Origin: Paraperibacillus marinus
GTDB lineage: Bacteria > Bacillota > Bacilli > Bacillales > DSM-1321
Direction of reading: 5' to 3'
Assembly: GCF_046237605.1 (NCBI RefSeq)
Contig: NZ_CP143542.1
Span: forward strand, 496,001-560,000
DNA: 64,000 nt
In this document: positions 1-8,071 of the stretch, piece by piece
Layout of the letters: each line of letters opens with the position of its first letter
Numbering within the stretch: position 1 is the first letter of the stretch
Notes under the pieces: model-generated
The model's database searches: none
The model's input: the letters and a program-made list of their open reading frames with translations, nothing else
Told to the model about the DNA's origin: nothing
Program-made: the position numbers and the translations under genes

Positions 1-25
1 TTTTGAAGACATCACGGATTACTGA

Positions 26-57
26 AAATAAAAAAATGCTGTGATGAGGCCACAGCA
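26..57 (-). terminator. Intrinsic terminator of the riboswitch expression platform
   Basis: Read on the minus strand, GCTGTG pairs with CACAGC and is followed by a T-rich run. It lies directly after the cyclic-di-GMP aptamer and before the left window edge, so it is the likely terminator of that riboswitch. The controlled gene is outside the window. Confidence 0.7.
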
Positions 58-64
58 AATACAT

Positions 65-150
65 CTATCCATGGCTGCCTGACGATCATAGTTCATACAG
101 AACCTTAGACTCATAGCTTTGCGTCCTCCTCTTTCGAAAAGTTTGCCTTT
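65..150 (-). promoter_or_regulatory. Cyclic-di-GMP-I (GEMM-I) riboswitch aptamer
   Basis: The minus strand carries the landmarks of the GEMM-I class in order: GGCAAAC, a CGAAAG tetraloop-like element, GGACGCAAAGC, GTCTAAGG, and then CAGGCAGCC. The variable P3 arm lies between GTCTAAGG and the CAGG receptor. It is followed by an intrinsic terminator, so transcription attenuation is the likely mechanism. The family binds the second messenger c-di-GMP and usually controls motility, adhesion or cell-wall/exported proteins. An AT-rich promoter-like stretch lies upstream on the minus strand around 150-200. The regulated gene reads leftwards out of the window and cannot be named. Confidence 0.88.
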
Positions 151-297
151 TTCACTCTTCATTATATTATTATAGTATTTTATGGAAATATCTATATTAT
201 AAAGAAGTATTTAGAAAAAGTAAATGAGTATATTACCAGGACTAAAGTATTAGAAAATGAGGGAAGTGTCATTGGAACGCTGCAAGGACTGTTTAAA

Positions 298-334
298 ACC
301 AAAAGACCATGGTTTGGCAGCCATGGTCTTTTTA
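298..334. terminator. Hairpin terminator downstream of the zinc-binding pseudogene
   Basis: A perfect stem, AAAGACCATGG / CCATGGTCTTT, has T-rich flanks on both strands. It sits just after the minus-strand reading frame that ends at 356. Confidence 0.7.
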
Positions 335-355
335 ATATATTTATGTATGTTCACT

Positions 356-792
356 TCAGCCTGCTTGATTCATCGTGTAATCTTCAAGCTGTTTTGCTTC
401 GACCTGATAGATCTTAAATGGTGTGACAAACATTCCTATCATCAGGGACAAGGCGCATTTTACAAAGAAATAAATGATCCATCCACCTATAGGCATGATC
501 AAAAAGATTCCCGGTGTGATTCGATTTAAAGCGCTCCATCCCCAAGGTATTCAGCAAAGAAATAGCCGCCAAGAATGGCTCCGAAAATACAAGCTGACAT
601 GTTCCAAGAAAAACCCAGGATAAATAATACAATCATAATGGCCGTGTTCTTAATCAGCTGGCTTCTGTCACCTTTTATTCTCGAAAGGTTACATCCGTCA
701 CAAATAGGATGGCTGAACTTTTCTGAGCAAGTCGGACAAAGTGCCTTTCCGCAATCAAGGCATGTAGAAACAGCATCTCTATCATTATTTTT
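356..792 (-). pseudogene. Frameshifted B-box-like zinc-binding membrane protein
   Basis: The first minus-strand segment reads a zinc-ribbon pattern, CLDCGKALCPTC followed by HPICDGC, then hydrophobic segments, and stops at about 530. Shifting frame near 530-546 opens a second stretch that continues the membrane protein (WSALNRITPGIFLIMPIGG) and ends with a natural stop at 356. Upstream of the zinc ribbon a TAG at 793-795 blocks the frame and no ATG is available, so the N-terminus is also lost. Family members carry an N-terminal zinc-binding domain followed by several membrane helices; their function is unknown. The gene is probably inactive, but a sequencing error could account for the internal shift. 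Confidence 0.7.
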
Positions 793-1126
793 CTAGGATA
801 ATATTACTATACCAAAGAGGAATTTGGAAGAAGGTATGGAAAAAATTTCAGTTTGGCTTTATGGACGAAATCTGCTTTTTAGATTTGAAATATATCTATC
901 TCGTACATATAGGGGCAAATAATAGGCGGTTCCTATGGGATTCCACTACACTTTACCGATTCCAGGAATAAATTGTCTGATAATATAAGGACAGGCATTA
1001 AATGAATGGCCAAATAGCTTAATACGAGTGCTAAAATTACCGCATATGAACAATGTAAATCCTATTACGGTTAGTTATTTGATACGGTAATGGCAGCAAA
1101 AAGATTTATATTCAGGAGGGATGACA
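793..1126. other. AT-rich intergenic region, no gene seen
   Basis: No supported reading frame was found. The stretch holds the leader of the VOC-family gene, including its ribosome binding site AGGAGGG at 1114-1120. No clear regulatory motif was recognised. Confidence 0.5.
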
Positions 1127-1525
1127 ATGTTTTTTGAAATGACCACACAAGTCCGGGTTTCTAATATGAAGGAAGGGTTAGAGTGGTATAAGACCCTGCT
1201 GAATAAGCAGCCGGATTTTATTCCGCATGATGGATTTGCAGAGTGGGAGCTTCTTCCCGGCTGCTGGCTCCAGGTTGCAGAAGGCGTTCCTGTTGAGGGG
1301 AATGGACCATTGCGTTTAGGAGTAACTAATATGGAAGCTGAAAGAGAAAGGCTTGTCGAACAGCTTGGTATTGATTGCTTTGAAATTCATTCAAGACCCG
1401 AGGTTTCTGTTAAATGGGGGAACTTCGCAGATCCCTGGGGGAATTGCCTTGGATTTTTTGAATATCTGGATAAAAGTGAAGAACAGGAACGGATAAAAAC
1501 AGTCATAAAATCAGTAGAAGTTTAA
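1127..1525 (+). CDS. VOC (glyoxalase/bleomycin-resistance fold) protein
   Basis: A protein of about 132 residues with the vicinal-oxygen-chelate fold signature: an N-terminal strand MTTQVRVSNM, an EWYKTLL helix, and a C-terminal FADPWGNCLGFFEY stretch typical of VOC proteins. The family includes glyoxalases, dioxygenases and drug-binding proteins, and the substrate cannot be assigned here. An ATG at 1121 touches the AGGAGGG ribosome binding site, so the ATG at 1127 with a 6-nt spacer is preferred. It is a single-gene unit closed by a terminator. Confidence 0.85.
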   Translation: MFFEMTTQVRVSNMKEGLEWYKTLLNKQPDFIPHDGFAEWELLPGCWLQVAEGVPVEGNGPLRLGVTNMEAERERLVEQLGIDCFEIHSRPEVSVKWGNFADPWGNCLGFFEYLDKSEEQERIKTVIKSVEV

Positions 1526-1535
1526 TTGGACAAGA

Positions 1536-1565
1536 GAGGAACTTCGAATCGGAAGTTCCTTTATC
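1536..1565 (+). terminator. Terminator of the VOC gene
   Basis: AGGAACTTC pairs with GGAAGTTCCT around a short loop and is followed by TTTAT. Confidence 0.7.
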
Positions 1566-1589
1566 ATGCTAGCTTACCCGAAGACAAAT

Positions 1590-2009
1590 TTAATCCCGCA
1601 CTCCCATATGCGAATAAGGAGCATGCGCCTTCAGAAGCGCCGCCGCACCGCCGGGTATATATGAAAGATGTTCACTCGCCGCATCAAGCGGCATCCAGAC
1701 GACCTTCCGAATTTCCTCAGGATCCTGAACGGCAGGAGTTCCTTCGATCAACTTTGCTTTGAATGTGAACAGAATGGCGTGATGACCCCGTTCCACAAAC
1801 CTTCCTTCACTGACAGCAAGAATATGATAAGGCTCCACCCTGACACCCGTTTCTTCCCAGACCTCGCGAATTACCGCTTCGTGCAGCGTCTCACCATCTT
1901 CGACCCTCCCGCCCGGCATTGTCCAAATGTCCGGCAGGTTATGGACCATGAGGACGTTTTCTTTCTTCTCATCCAGGATGAATGCGTGGGCTACTTTTAC
2001 TTGTATCAT
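1590..2009 (-). CDS. Nudix hydrolase
   Basis: A 139-residue protein with a complete Nudix box (GGRVEDGETLHEAVIREVWE followed by ETGV) at about residues 33-56, which fits GX5EX7REUXEEXGU. Nudix enzymes cleave nucleoside diphosphates linked to another moiety using Mg2+ bound by the box glutamates. The substrate is not predictable. It lies directly downstream of the uncharacterised 2020-2631 gene on the same strand with a gap of only about 10 bases, so the two are probably co-transcribed. Confidence 0.9.
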   Translation of the reverse strand: MIQVKVAHAFILDEKKENVLMVHNLPDIWTMPGGRVEDGETLHEAVIREVWEETGVRVEPYHILAVSEGRFVERGHHAILFTFKAKLIEGTPAVQDPEEIRKVVWMPLDAASEHLSYIPGGAAALLKAHAPYSHMGVRD

Positions 2010-2019
2010 TCTGCACCTC

Positions 2020-2631
2020 TTACTCTTTATATTTTACTTCAGTCCAACTGGTGGCGGGAGGGAAGCACCGGGACACATCATTAAGGTCAGCGAACCGCTG
2101 GTCATTGGAGATGGAAATGATCGAACCGCCGTCATAGCTTACCCAGAACACTGTGTCTGCTTCGCCGAGCGTGACGATTGGAGTCTCCAGATGGCGATTG
2201 CCGAACAGAGTTTGAAATCCCCTTTTTCCGCTGCTGAAAATATCGCGGTGCAGTGACCACAAGGCCAGATTATTCATGCAGCCATTGCTATAAAGATAAG
2301 GAAATATCACTTCGAAATCCTCAACTTCTTTCACGACGGCCTTATAATAAAGTCCTTTTATCCCGAGTTTCTCATATTGAATGTCACGGAGCTTGAAATC
2401 CTGTTCCAGCTCTTCCTGGTGAAACTCGAAGATCTGAAAGCAAAGATAGATGGGGAAAGCGTCCAGGCGCTCCATCCATCCTGATATGAATTGAGCGGGA
2501 ATATCTTCTTCCTTAGAAGAAATATCCACAATCCATGACTTCTCCCCATCTATGGCAAATGGAAAATAGCTGCCGGCATCCGGGTGCTGCGCTATCCAAG
2601 TTTTAGGTATAAAGCCAAGCTCCACTTCCAT
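2020..2631 (-). CDS. Conserved hypothetical protein, 203 aa
   Basis: A soluble, acidic protein with no signal peptide or membrane segment. It is rich in aromatic residues and contains motifs such as SYFPFAIDGEKSW and NNLALWSLHRDIFSSG. I do not recognise a family. A ribosome-binding-like GCAGGGGAGG lies upstream of the ATG on the minus strand. Close spacing to the downstream Nudix gene suggests one operon. Confidence 0.7.
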   Translation of the reverse strand: MEVELGFIPKTWIAQHPDAGSYFPFAIDGEKSWIVDISSKEEDIPAQFISGWMERLDAFPIYLCFQIFEFHQEELEQDFKLRDIQYEKLGIKGLYYKAVVKEVEDFEVIFPYLYSNGCMNNLALWSLHRDIFSSGKRGFQTLFGNRHLETPIVTLGEADTVFWVSYDGGSIISISNDQRFADLNDVSRCFPPATSWTEVKYKE

Positions 2632-2785
2632 ATTCCAGCCTCCCCTGCAGTAAGATAATTCCAGCCTACCATATGCACACCATTCTTGAAACTACTCTTT
2701 AGCTTACAAAATCACGGGGGAATAGGAAGAAGAAGGATGACAGATAATAGGTAAGAATTTCTGCAGAATGAAGGAGGCGCTCAGC

Positions 2786-2974
2786 ATGAAAAAGGAACAA
2801 GGCAAACCGCCGGAGTACAACACAGGCACAAAAGGCGTGGCCCAGCCGTTGATGACAACAGGATCAACGGAGGCAGGACTGGACTGGAACACGGACGGCT
2901 CCAAGCTTGCGGCAAAGCCAAAGGCTGGCGAGCAGCTGACAGGTGATGAAGGGACAACTGGCCGCATCCGTTAG
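2786..2974 (+). CDS. Small hydrophilic protein, 62 aa
   Basis: An ATG at 2786 is preceded by AAGGAGG at a good distance; an in-frame ATG at 2768 overlaps the ribosome binding site and is unlikely. The product is Gly/Thr/Lys-rich and looks disordered, with no hydrophobic segment. It resembles the small hydrophilic proteins found in Bacillus spores, but no family is recognised. A second small gene follows at 3003. Confidence 0.6.
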   Translation: MKKEQGKPPEYNTGTKGVAQPLMTTGSTEAGLDWNTDGSKLAAKPKAGEQLTGDEGTTGRIR

Positions 2975-3002
2975 TGGAGCTATATGGAAGAGAGGTGAAG
3001 GC

Positions 3003-3131
3003 ATGAAAACTAAGGATAATTTTTTAGAGGGTGCAGAGAATACAAAGGACAACCAGATTTATGCGCCAGAGGATAAAGGACAGAAACAGGAATCACCGCA
3101 AACCAAGCGTCCAGACACGGGACAACAGTGA
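3003..3131 (+). CDS. Small Lys/Asp/Gln-rich protein, 42 aa
   Basis: An ATG at 3003 is preceded by AGAGGTGAAGG. The product (MKTKDNFLEGAENTKD...) is strongly hydrophilic and probably unstructured. The gene follows the 62-aa ORF by 28 bases and is followed by a clear terminator, so the pair forms one short transcript. No family is recognised. Confidence 0.55.
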   Translation: MKTKDNFLEGAENTKDNQIYAPEDKGQKQESPQTKRPDTGQQ

Positions 3132-3140
3132 TAATCAGCA

Positions 3141-3176
3141 AAATGCTCACTCCATGGTGGGCATTTTTCCTTTTTT
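3141..3176 (+). terminator. Terminator after the two small ORFs
   Basis: AAATGCTCAC pairs with GGTGGGCATTT around TCCAT and is followed by T-runs. Confidence 0.75.
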
Positions 3177-3295
3177 AAAGAAACACAGTGACCGGTCCCT
3201 GTGAAAAACGGGCAGGGTTATGATAAAATCATGTAAGCTGAAAATAAAAAGGAGCGCAGCATTTCTGCGCCTGACATAGAAAAGGAAGTATGTAC

Positions 3296-4666
3296 ATGAA
3301 AAGGACTGCACCAGTCTCAAAAAATGAGTTTGTGGAAGTGGTGTTCGAGGACTTGACCCATGAAGGAGCAGGAGTTGCCAAGGTCGACGGCTATCCTCTC
3401 TTCGTCCAGGGAGCGCTGCCTGGGGAAAAGGCGAAGATTAAAGTGCTGAAGGCGAATAAGAATTACGGCTTTGGACGTCTGATTGAGATTTATGAGGAAA
3501 GCCCATACCGTGTGGATATCTCAGGTGTTGACCCAAGCATGTTCGGCGGCTGCCAGATCCAGCATATGAGCTATGAGGGACAGCTGAAGTTCAAGGAAAA
3601 GCAGGTGAGGGAGGTGCTGACGCGGATCGGCAAGCTTCAGGACGTCAAGGTGCATCCAATCATCGGCATGGACAAGCCGACTCATTACCGCAACAAAGCC
3701 CAGGTACCAGTCGGCGAGGAAGAGGGCGTGCTGATTGCCGGCTTCTTCAAGCCCAGGACCCATGAAATCGTCGATGCCGCTGAAAGCATCATTCAGGACC
3801 CGGTCATTAACAAAACCGTCCAGACGGTGAAAGAGATTTGCAGCGAGCTCGGTATCCCGGCTTATAATGAAGAAACGCATAAAGGTGTGCTCCGCCACAT
3901 CATGGCTCGCTTCGGCAGGGTCACAGGCGAGGTCATGGTCGTCATCATTACCCGCACCGCCGAGCTGCCGTTTAAGGAACGGATCATTGAAGAAATCCAG
4001 AACCGTGTGCCAAACGTAAAATCGATTATCCATAACATCAACAGCAAGCGCACCAACGTCATCTTCGGAGACACAACCAACACCCTGTGGGGCAGCGAAG
4101 TCATCTATGACAGCATCGGTGATATCAAGTTCGCCATCTCGGCCCGCTCCTTCTACCAGGTCAACCCCGAGCAGACCAAGGTGCTGTATGACAAAGCCCT
4201 GGAATATGCAGGTCTCACCGGAGAAGAAAACGTGATCGACGCCTACTGCGGCATCGGAACCATCTCCCTGTTCCTCGCCCAGAAAGCGCAGAAAGTATTC
4301 GGCGTCGAAATCGTCCCGGAAGCGATAGAAGACGCCAAGCGCAACGCTGAGCTGAACGATATTCAGAATGTAGAATTTTCAGTGGGAGAAGCAGAAGTTG
4401 TCATTCCGGACTGGTATAGAGAAGGGAACGCTGCCGACGTCCTTGTCGTCGACCCGCCGCGGAAGGGCTGTGATGAGGCCCTGCTGCAGACGATTATTGA
4501 TATGAAACCGAAGAAGGTTGTGTATGTGTCCTGTAATCCTGCAACACTGGCAAGAGATTTGAGGGTGCTGGAGGATGGGGGATATAAGACGGTTGAAGTG
4601 CAGCCAGTGGATATGTTTCCGCAGACGATGCATGTGGAGAGCTGTACGTTGCTAGTTTTACGTTAA
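3296..4666 (+). CDS. rlmD: 23S rRNA (uracil-5-)-methyltransferase, RlmD/RlmCD type
   Basis: An SAM-dependent RNA m5U methyltransferase of the TrmA/RumA family. Residues 5-60 form a TRAM domain (NEFVEVVFEDLTHEGAGVAK). The C-terminal half carries the Rossmann motif DAYCGIGTISLFLA, DPPRKGCDEA, and the catalytic-cysteine motif YVSCNPATLARDL. Length matches the Bacillus YefA/YfjO paralogues. Oddly, the 4Fe-4S region near residue 86 keeps only one cysteine (MFGGCQIQHMSYEGQ), where relatives usually show more, so cluster binding may be lost. The ATG at 3296 is preferred over 3290 because AGGAAG then has a 7-nt spacer. Confidence 0.92.
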   Translation: MKRTAPVSKNEFVEVVFEDLTHEGAGVAKVDGYPLFVQGALPGEKAKIKVLKANKNYGFGRLIEIYEESPYRVDISGVDPSMFGGCQIQHMSYEGQLKFKEKQVREVLTRIGKLQDVKVHPIIGMDKPTHYRNKAQVPVGEEEGVLIAGFFKPRTHEIVDAAESIIQDPVINKTVQTVKEICSELGIPAYNEETHKGVLRHIMARFGRVTGEVMVVIITRTAELPFKERIIEEIQNRVPNVKSIIHNINSKRTNVIFGDTTNTLWGSEVIYDSIGDIKFAISARSFYQVNPEQTKVLYDKALEYAGLTGEENVIDAYCGIGTISLFLAQKAQKVFGVEIVPEAIEDAKRNAELNDIQNVEFSVGEAEVVIPDWYREGNAADVLVVDPPRKGCDEALLQTIIDMKPKKVVYVSCNPATLARDLRVLEDGGYKTVEVQPVDMFPQTMHVESCTLLVLR

Positions 4667-4670
4667 AATC

Positions 4671-4726
4671 AAGCAGATGGAACCGAGAATCTATAAAAGA
4701 TCCTCGCTGTTCCGTCTGCTTTTATT
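4671..4726 (+). terminator. Long terminator after rlmD
   Basis: AAGCAGATGGAAC pairs with GTTCCGTCTGCTT in an extended hairpin with an inner GATC-type stem, followed by TTTATTT. Confidence 0.8.
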
Positions 4727-4756
4727 TCAATTCGATCAATGAGTCGATGCAGTAAT

Positions 4757-4954
4757 TCAGGGGTTAGAATACCACACTGTTATATTGCTATTTTGGTTTA
4801 CTTCCTGTTTCTCCAGGGCCTTGAATCCAGCTCTGTCTAGAAAGTCTTTCGCAACTTGATACCGAATCATAGGATTAACATCCTTATCTTCTAAGATTTC
4901 TCGTAACACCCTTCGAGCTACCATTGCATCAATATACAAGGCTATAGTGGGCAA
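4757..4954 (-). CDS. Small ORF resembling a phage protein tail, 65 aa
   Basis: The product includes KDVNPMIRYQVAKDFLDRAG and KALEKQEV. This resembles the C-terminal end of small phage packaging or HTH proteins, whose typical wording is (P)R..AA.DILDR.G..P. The start context is weak and there is no clear ribosome binding site. It may therefore be a truncated remnant of a longer phage-type gene rather than a complete one. Function unknown. Confidence 0.4.
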   Translation of the reverse strand: MPTIALYIDAMVARRVLREILEDKDVNPMIRYQVAKDFLDRAGFKALEKQEVNQNSNITVWYSNP

Positions 4955-4984
4955 AATAAAAGACCCGCTGATTAATATTCATTT

Positions 4985-6397
4985 CTAATGTAATTTACGA
5001 ATTGTGAAATTGTCTTCAAGCAGGAGCCAATTCTGTGGGTATGGATAACCAAGAGCCCAATAGCTGATCCCTCTTAGTCCATAATCTTTTACAGTTTCAA
5101 ATTTTGCTTGTGCACTCCGGGCATCCTCAAACCAAACTTCGTGCCTGCGGCCCTGGGCATCAGTGTACCGGAAAAATGGAGAATGAGCTACTTGATCATA
5201 CTGGATGGTAACCCTATATTGAATGGCACGTCGGACAGCTTCCTGCTGGCTGAGTGTTTCAGCTTCCTGCCCCTGAATGTGGGGAAGAAGCCAATCGCGG
5301 GCATAAATTTGAAATCCGAAAAAGATTTTGTTTCTTGGAATGACAGATACAGCATAATCCAATACCCTTCTGATTTGATTTAGAGGTGAAATTGCCTGAG
5401 GTGGTCCCAGTCTGTATCCCCATTCATATGTCATTAAGACCACAAAATCAACAATCCGCCCTTGAGCAGGGTAATCATGTGCTTCAGATAACAAGCCCTT
5501 TTGCTCACCGCTCGTTTTTGGAGCAAGGGCAGTGGAGACGTAAAACCCAGCTGGGTGCAAACGGTCAACAGTACGCTGTAAAAATGAATTATATAGCTCT
5601 CGGTCTGCGGGATAAATGGTTTCAAAATCCACATTTAATCCCTCATACCCTTTTTGTCTCATAATACTTAAAATATTGGTTAATAATCGATCCTGGAGAT
5701 CCGTACTGGAAAGAATAGTACGAGCTAACTGAGATCCAGTAGTTTTGGAGGTAAAGTTTGTAATAGACATCATTGGAGACACCCTTTCAGTAACGGACGC
5801 CTGAATTATCGGAACGTCGGTAATGGAATTCAGAGTGCCGTCTTCGTTGAATGAATAAGAGAAGGGGGCTGAATAGGTTAGGTATCTTCCGACTTCTCGA
5901 ATATCACTTGCTCCTTTTTCCCCGGTATTGATGGTATAAGCGTTCACATCTGTTACTGTCTTTCTGAAGGGTATACTTAGAACCGCACCAGTGATAATTA
6001 CATCAGGATTTTGTATTTGATTGAACCGGATAATTTCTTGAACGGTAGTATTATAACGCTGTGCAATTTGCCATAAGCTTTCTCCGGATTGGACAACATG
6101 AGTTCTGGCAGGAATAATAAAAACCATCCCAGGAGTTATCTGGGATGGATTGGTGATCTTATTAGCTTGCTCTATTGCCTGAATGGTCGTCCCATACCGT
6201 TGAGCTATCATCCACAATGTCTCCCCAGAACGGACTGTATGTGTCCGGTTAGCCGTAGGAATGACTAGGGCAAGACCCACTACAAGGCTATTTGGGTCCT
6301 GCAACTGGTTTGCGGAAACAATTTGGTTAATTGTAACGCGATAACGCTGTGAGATCGCCCAAAGGTTATCTCCCCTCTGCACCACATGAATTTGCAT
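4985..6397 (-). CDS. Triple-LysM GH18 spore cortex-lytic enzyme, SleL/YaaH-like
   Basis: Three LysM peptidoglycan-binding domains (about residues 2-46, 52-96 and 98-142; for example HVVQRGDNLWAISQRYRVT) precede a GH18 domain (about 155-470). The GH18 active site YEGLNVDFETIY contains the DxE-type catalytic glutamate near residue 260. There is no signal peptide, as in SleL/YaaH proteins, which are deposited in the spore and act as N-acetylglucosaminidases on cortex fragments during germination. Typical YaaH has two LysM repeats; three is longer than usual. No sigma factor site was assigned. It faces the LysM gene at 6628 divergently. Confidence 0.88.
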   Translation of the reverse strand: MQIHVVQRGDNLWAISQRYRVTINQIVSANQLQDPNSLVVGLALVIPTANRTHTVRSGETLWMIAQRYGTTIQAIEQANKITNPSQITPGMVFIIPARTHVVQSGESLWQIAQRYNTTVQEIIRFNQIQNPDVIITGAVLSIPFRKTVTDVNAYTINTGEKGASDIREVGRYLTYSAPFSYSFNEDGTLNSITDVPIIQASVTERVSPMMSITNFTSKTTGSQLARTILSSTDLQDRLLTNILSIMRQKGYEGLNVDFETIYPADRELYNSFLQRTVDRLHPAGFYVSTALAPKTSGEQKGLLSEAHDYPAQGRIVDFVVLMTYEWGYRLGPPQAISPLNQIRRVLDYAVSVIPRNKIFFGFQIYARDWLLPHIQGQEAETLSQQEAVRRAIQYRVTIQYDQVAHSPFFRYTDAQGRRHEVWFEDARSAQAKFETVKDYGLRGISYWALGYPYPQNWLLLEDNFTIRKLH

Positions 6398-6627
6398 TCC
6401 ATCCCCTCATTCACTCAATTTCTTATCAATATATTCTAGAGTAGAGATTTATATATCCCTTCATATGTTAAAGTGCGTTTGTACTTTATAACAATTTTTC
6501 GATATTAACCTTCAAAGTATCTGGTTTTTACTGACGCGAAAATACAATCTATACCAAGCATATTTTCATGTTTACTTTAAAAAATAAGATAGAGCAGTGT
6601 ATCAAGGGTGTTTGGGGGGAGATGCCC

Positions 6628-6996
6628 ATGAAAGGATTTGAGAATGTGTTGAAACGGTTTATTATTCTAATTTGCTTTATTCTCTTAATGGTTATAAAGG
6701 TACCGTTAGCCTTTGCAATAAATAACCCGAGAAATATTTACGAAGTTAATGAAAGGGACTATTTATGGGAAATTGCTACTACCTATCGGACGACTGTACA
6801 GGATTTAAAATTAATTAACGGGTTACAATCAGAGACCCTATATGCCGGCCAGAAAATAAGGGTCCCAATTATGTATCAAGTCATTCCAGGCGATACGATA
6901 TGGAAGCTATCGCAAACCTTTAATTCAACAGTTCCGTTAATAATAAAAACCGCAAATGGTCTGAAGAATAATACCCTTACAATGGTCAAAAATTAA
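6628..6996 (+). CDS. Secreted two-LysM protein, possibly truncated
   Basis: After an N-terminal hydrophobic segment (RFIILICFILLMVIK...AFA, a likely signal peptide) there are two LysM-like domains: VNERDYLWEIATTYRTTVQ and YQVIPGDTIWKLSQTFNST. The second ends abruptly (NNTLTMVKN) without the usual closing VP motif, and no catalytic domain follows. The product is therefore either a short wall-binding protein or the 5' remnant of a LysM hydrolase. The ATG at 6628 follows a GGGGGGAGATG ribosome binding region. Confidence 0.6.
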   Translation: MKGFENVLKRFIILICFILLMVIKVPLAFAINNPRNIYEVNERDYLWEIATTYRTTVQDLKLINGLQSETLYAGQKIRVPIMYQVIPGDTIWKLSQTFNSTVPLIIKTANGLKNNTLTMVKN

Positions 6997-7166
6997 GAAT
7001 TCATCCAAAAAGGCTAGGCTTCTTCGGTGGTAATTCAACAACGAGTGCAAAGAAAAATTTTTATTCATTGGTTTTAAAAAAGATGCAGGAAATCTCAGCA
7101 TCGATGCAATAAATGCATGTAACCCTAAGAAGGTAATAAATGAAAAATGCAGCAGGGCTTGCCCAG

Positions 7167-7499
7167 CTACATCTCATCCACCCTATTTAACAAAAAACAG
7201 CTTCCATCTTCCGCAAACCATAAAAATTTACCTGATCTAATATTAAACTCAACAGTGTTTTTATTATAAGTTAACTTTGTTACTTTTTTAAATTGCATTA
7301 CTAATTCCATCGGGGGATCTGTAATAATGTCCTGAATATAGTTAGTAATTACAAATCCTTTTGGATCTAATATTCGATCAGGTTTTACTTCTGTCATCCA
7401 ATTGCCGTTAAGCAAAATCGATTTAGCTATTATCTTCTTTTTTCGATTCTGTATAGACCAAATCTTTCGGCAATTACACCGATGTATTTTACACTTCAT
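7167..7499 (-). CDS. Hypothetical protein, 110 aa
   Basis: A basic protein with an N-terminal CKIHRCNCRK cluster that could bind a metal. A beta-rich C-terminal half follows (FNIRSGKFLWFAEDGSCFLLN). No membrane segment and no recognised family. Its codon and amino-acid composition look natural, but the 5' end of the gene is AT-rich and the start is uncertain. Confidence 0.5.
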   Translation of the reverse strand: MKCKIHRCNCRKIWSIQNRKKKIIAKSILLNGNWMTEVKPDRILDPKGFVITNYIQDIITDPPMELVMQFKKVTKLTYNKNTVEFNIRSGKFLWFAEDGSCFLLNRVDEM

Positions 7500-8071
7500 C
7501 CCATAAACCTCTTTTCTTTTAAAATAAGGTCATGGTTCATTATATTTAAACTTTTAGCAAATCATAATGATAAGATGATTGCCTTTGTTTAGTTTTTTTA
7601 GTTAACAGCAAAAATGACAAAAATATTCCACTTTCCACATGGGGTTACATTGTAATTGAGCTAAATTTTTTTATATAACGGGATATTTCTGTTCCACGAA
7701 GGGGGACTTGAGCACAAGAAAGACCGCTAAGGCAATCATTTCTCTTCTACAAGTAACGATCAGGTTAGTGAAGATTTTTGTTCTGTCCACAAAAGGTTAT
7801 TTTTATAATGTGAAAAGATTCACTTACATTCACGGGTGCGTTATTTGAAGAAGGAAATCCTTAAATAACAAAAACTCGCAATTTTCTAATGCGAGTTTTC
7901 TTTGTTTTAGACTTTATGGTATAGCAACAATATTTACGAAAACAGCCTTTGTAAAAAACCTATCGAAGAAAATTTTACCGGTAAAACCATCGTGGCATTA
8001 GAGCCGCTTAATTAAATATAGACGGCGGCTCATCATTCATGAAATAAAGCAGAGAGGATCATTTTTCTGAT
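7500..8071. other. Intergenic region with a stem-loop terminator
   Basis: No supported gene. A hairpin at 7869-7905 (AAACTCGCA / TGCGAGTTT followed by TCTTTG) looks like an intrinsic terminator, but no gene ends at it. It may mark a lost gene or an unrecognised small RNA. The rest is AT-rich with no clear signal. Confidence 0.5.

Noticed and set aside
4757..6996. A prophage around 4.7-7 kb
   Set aside because: Only a short phage-like ORF is present; no integrase, structural, packaging or lysis cluster or attachment repeats were seen.
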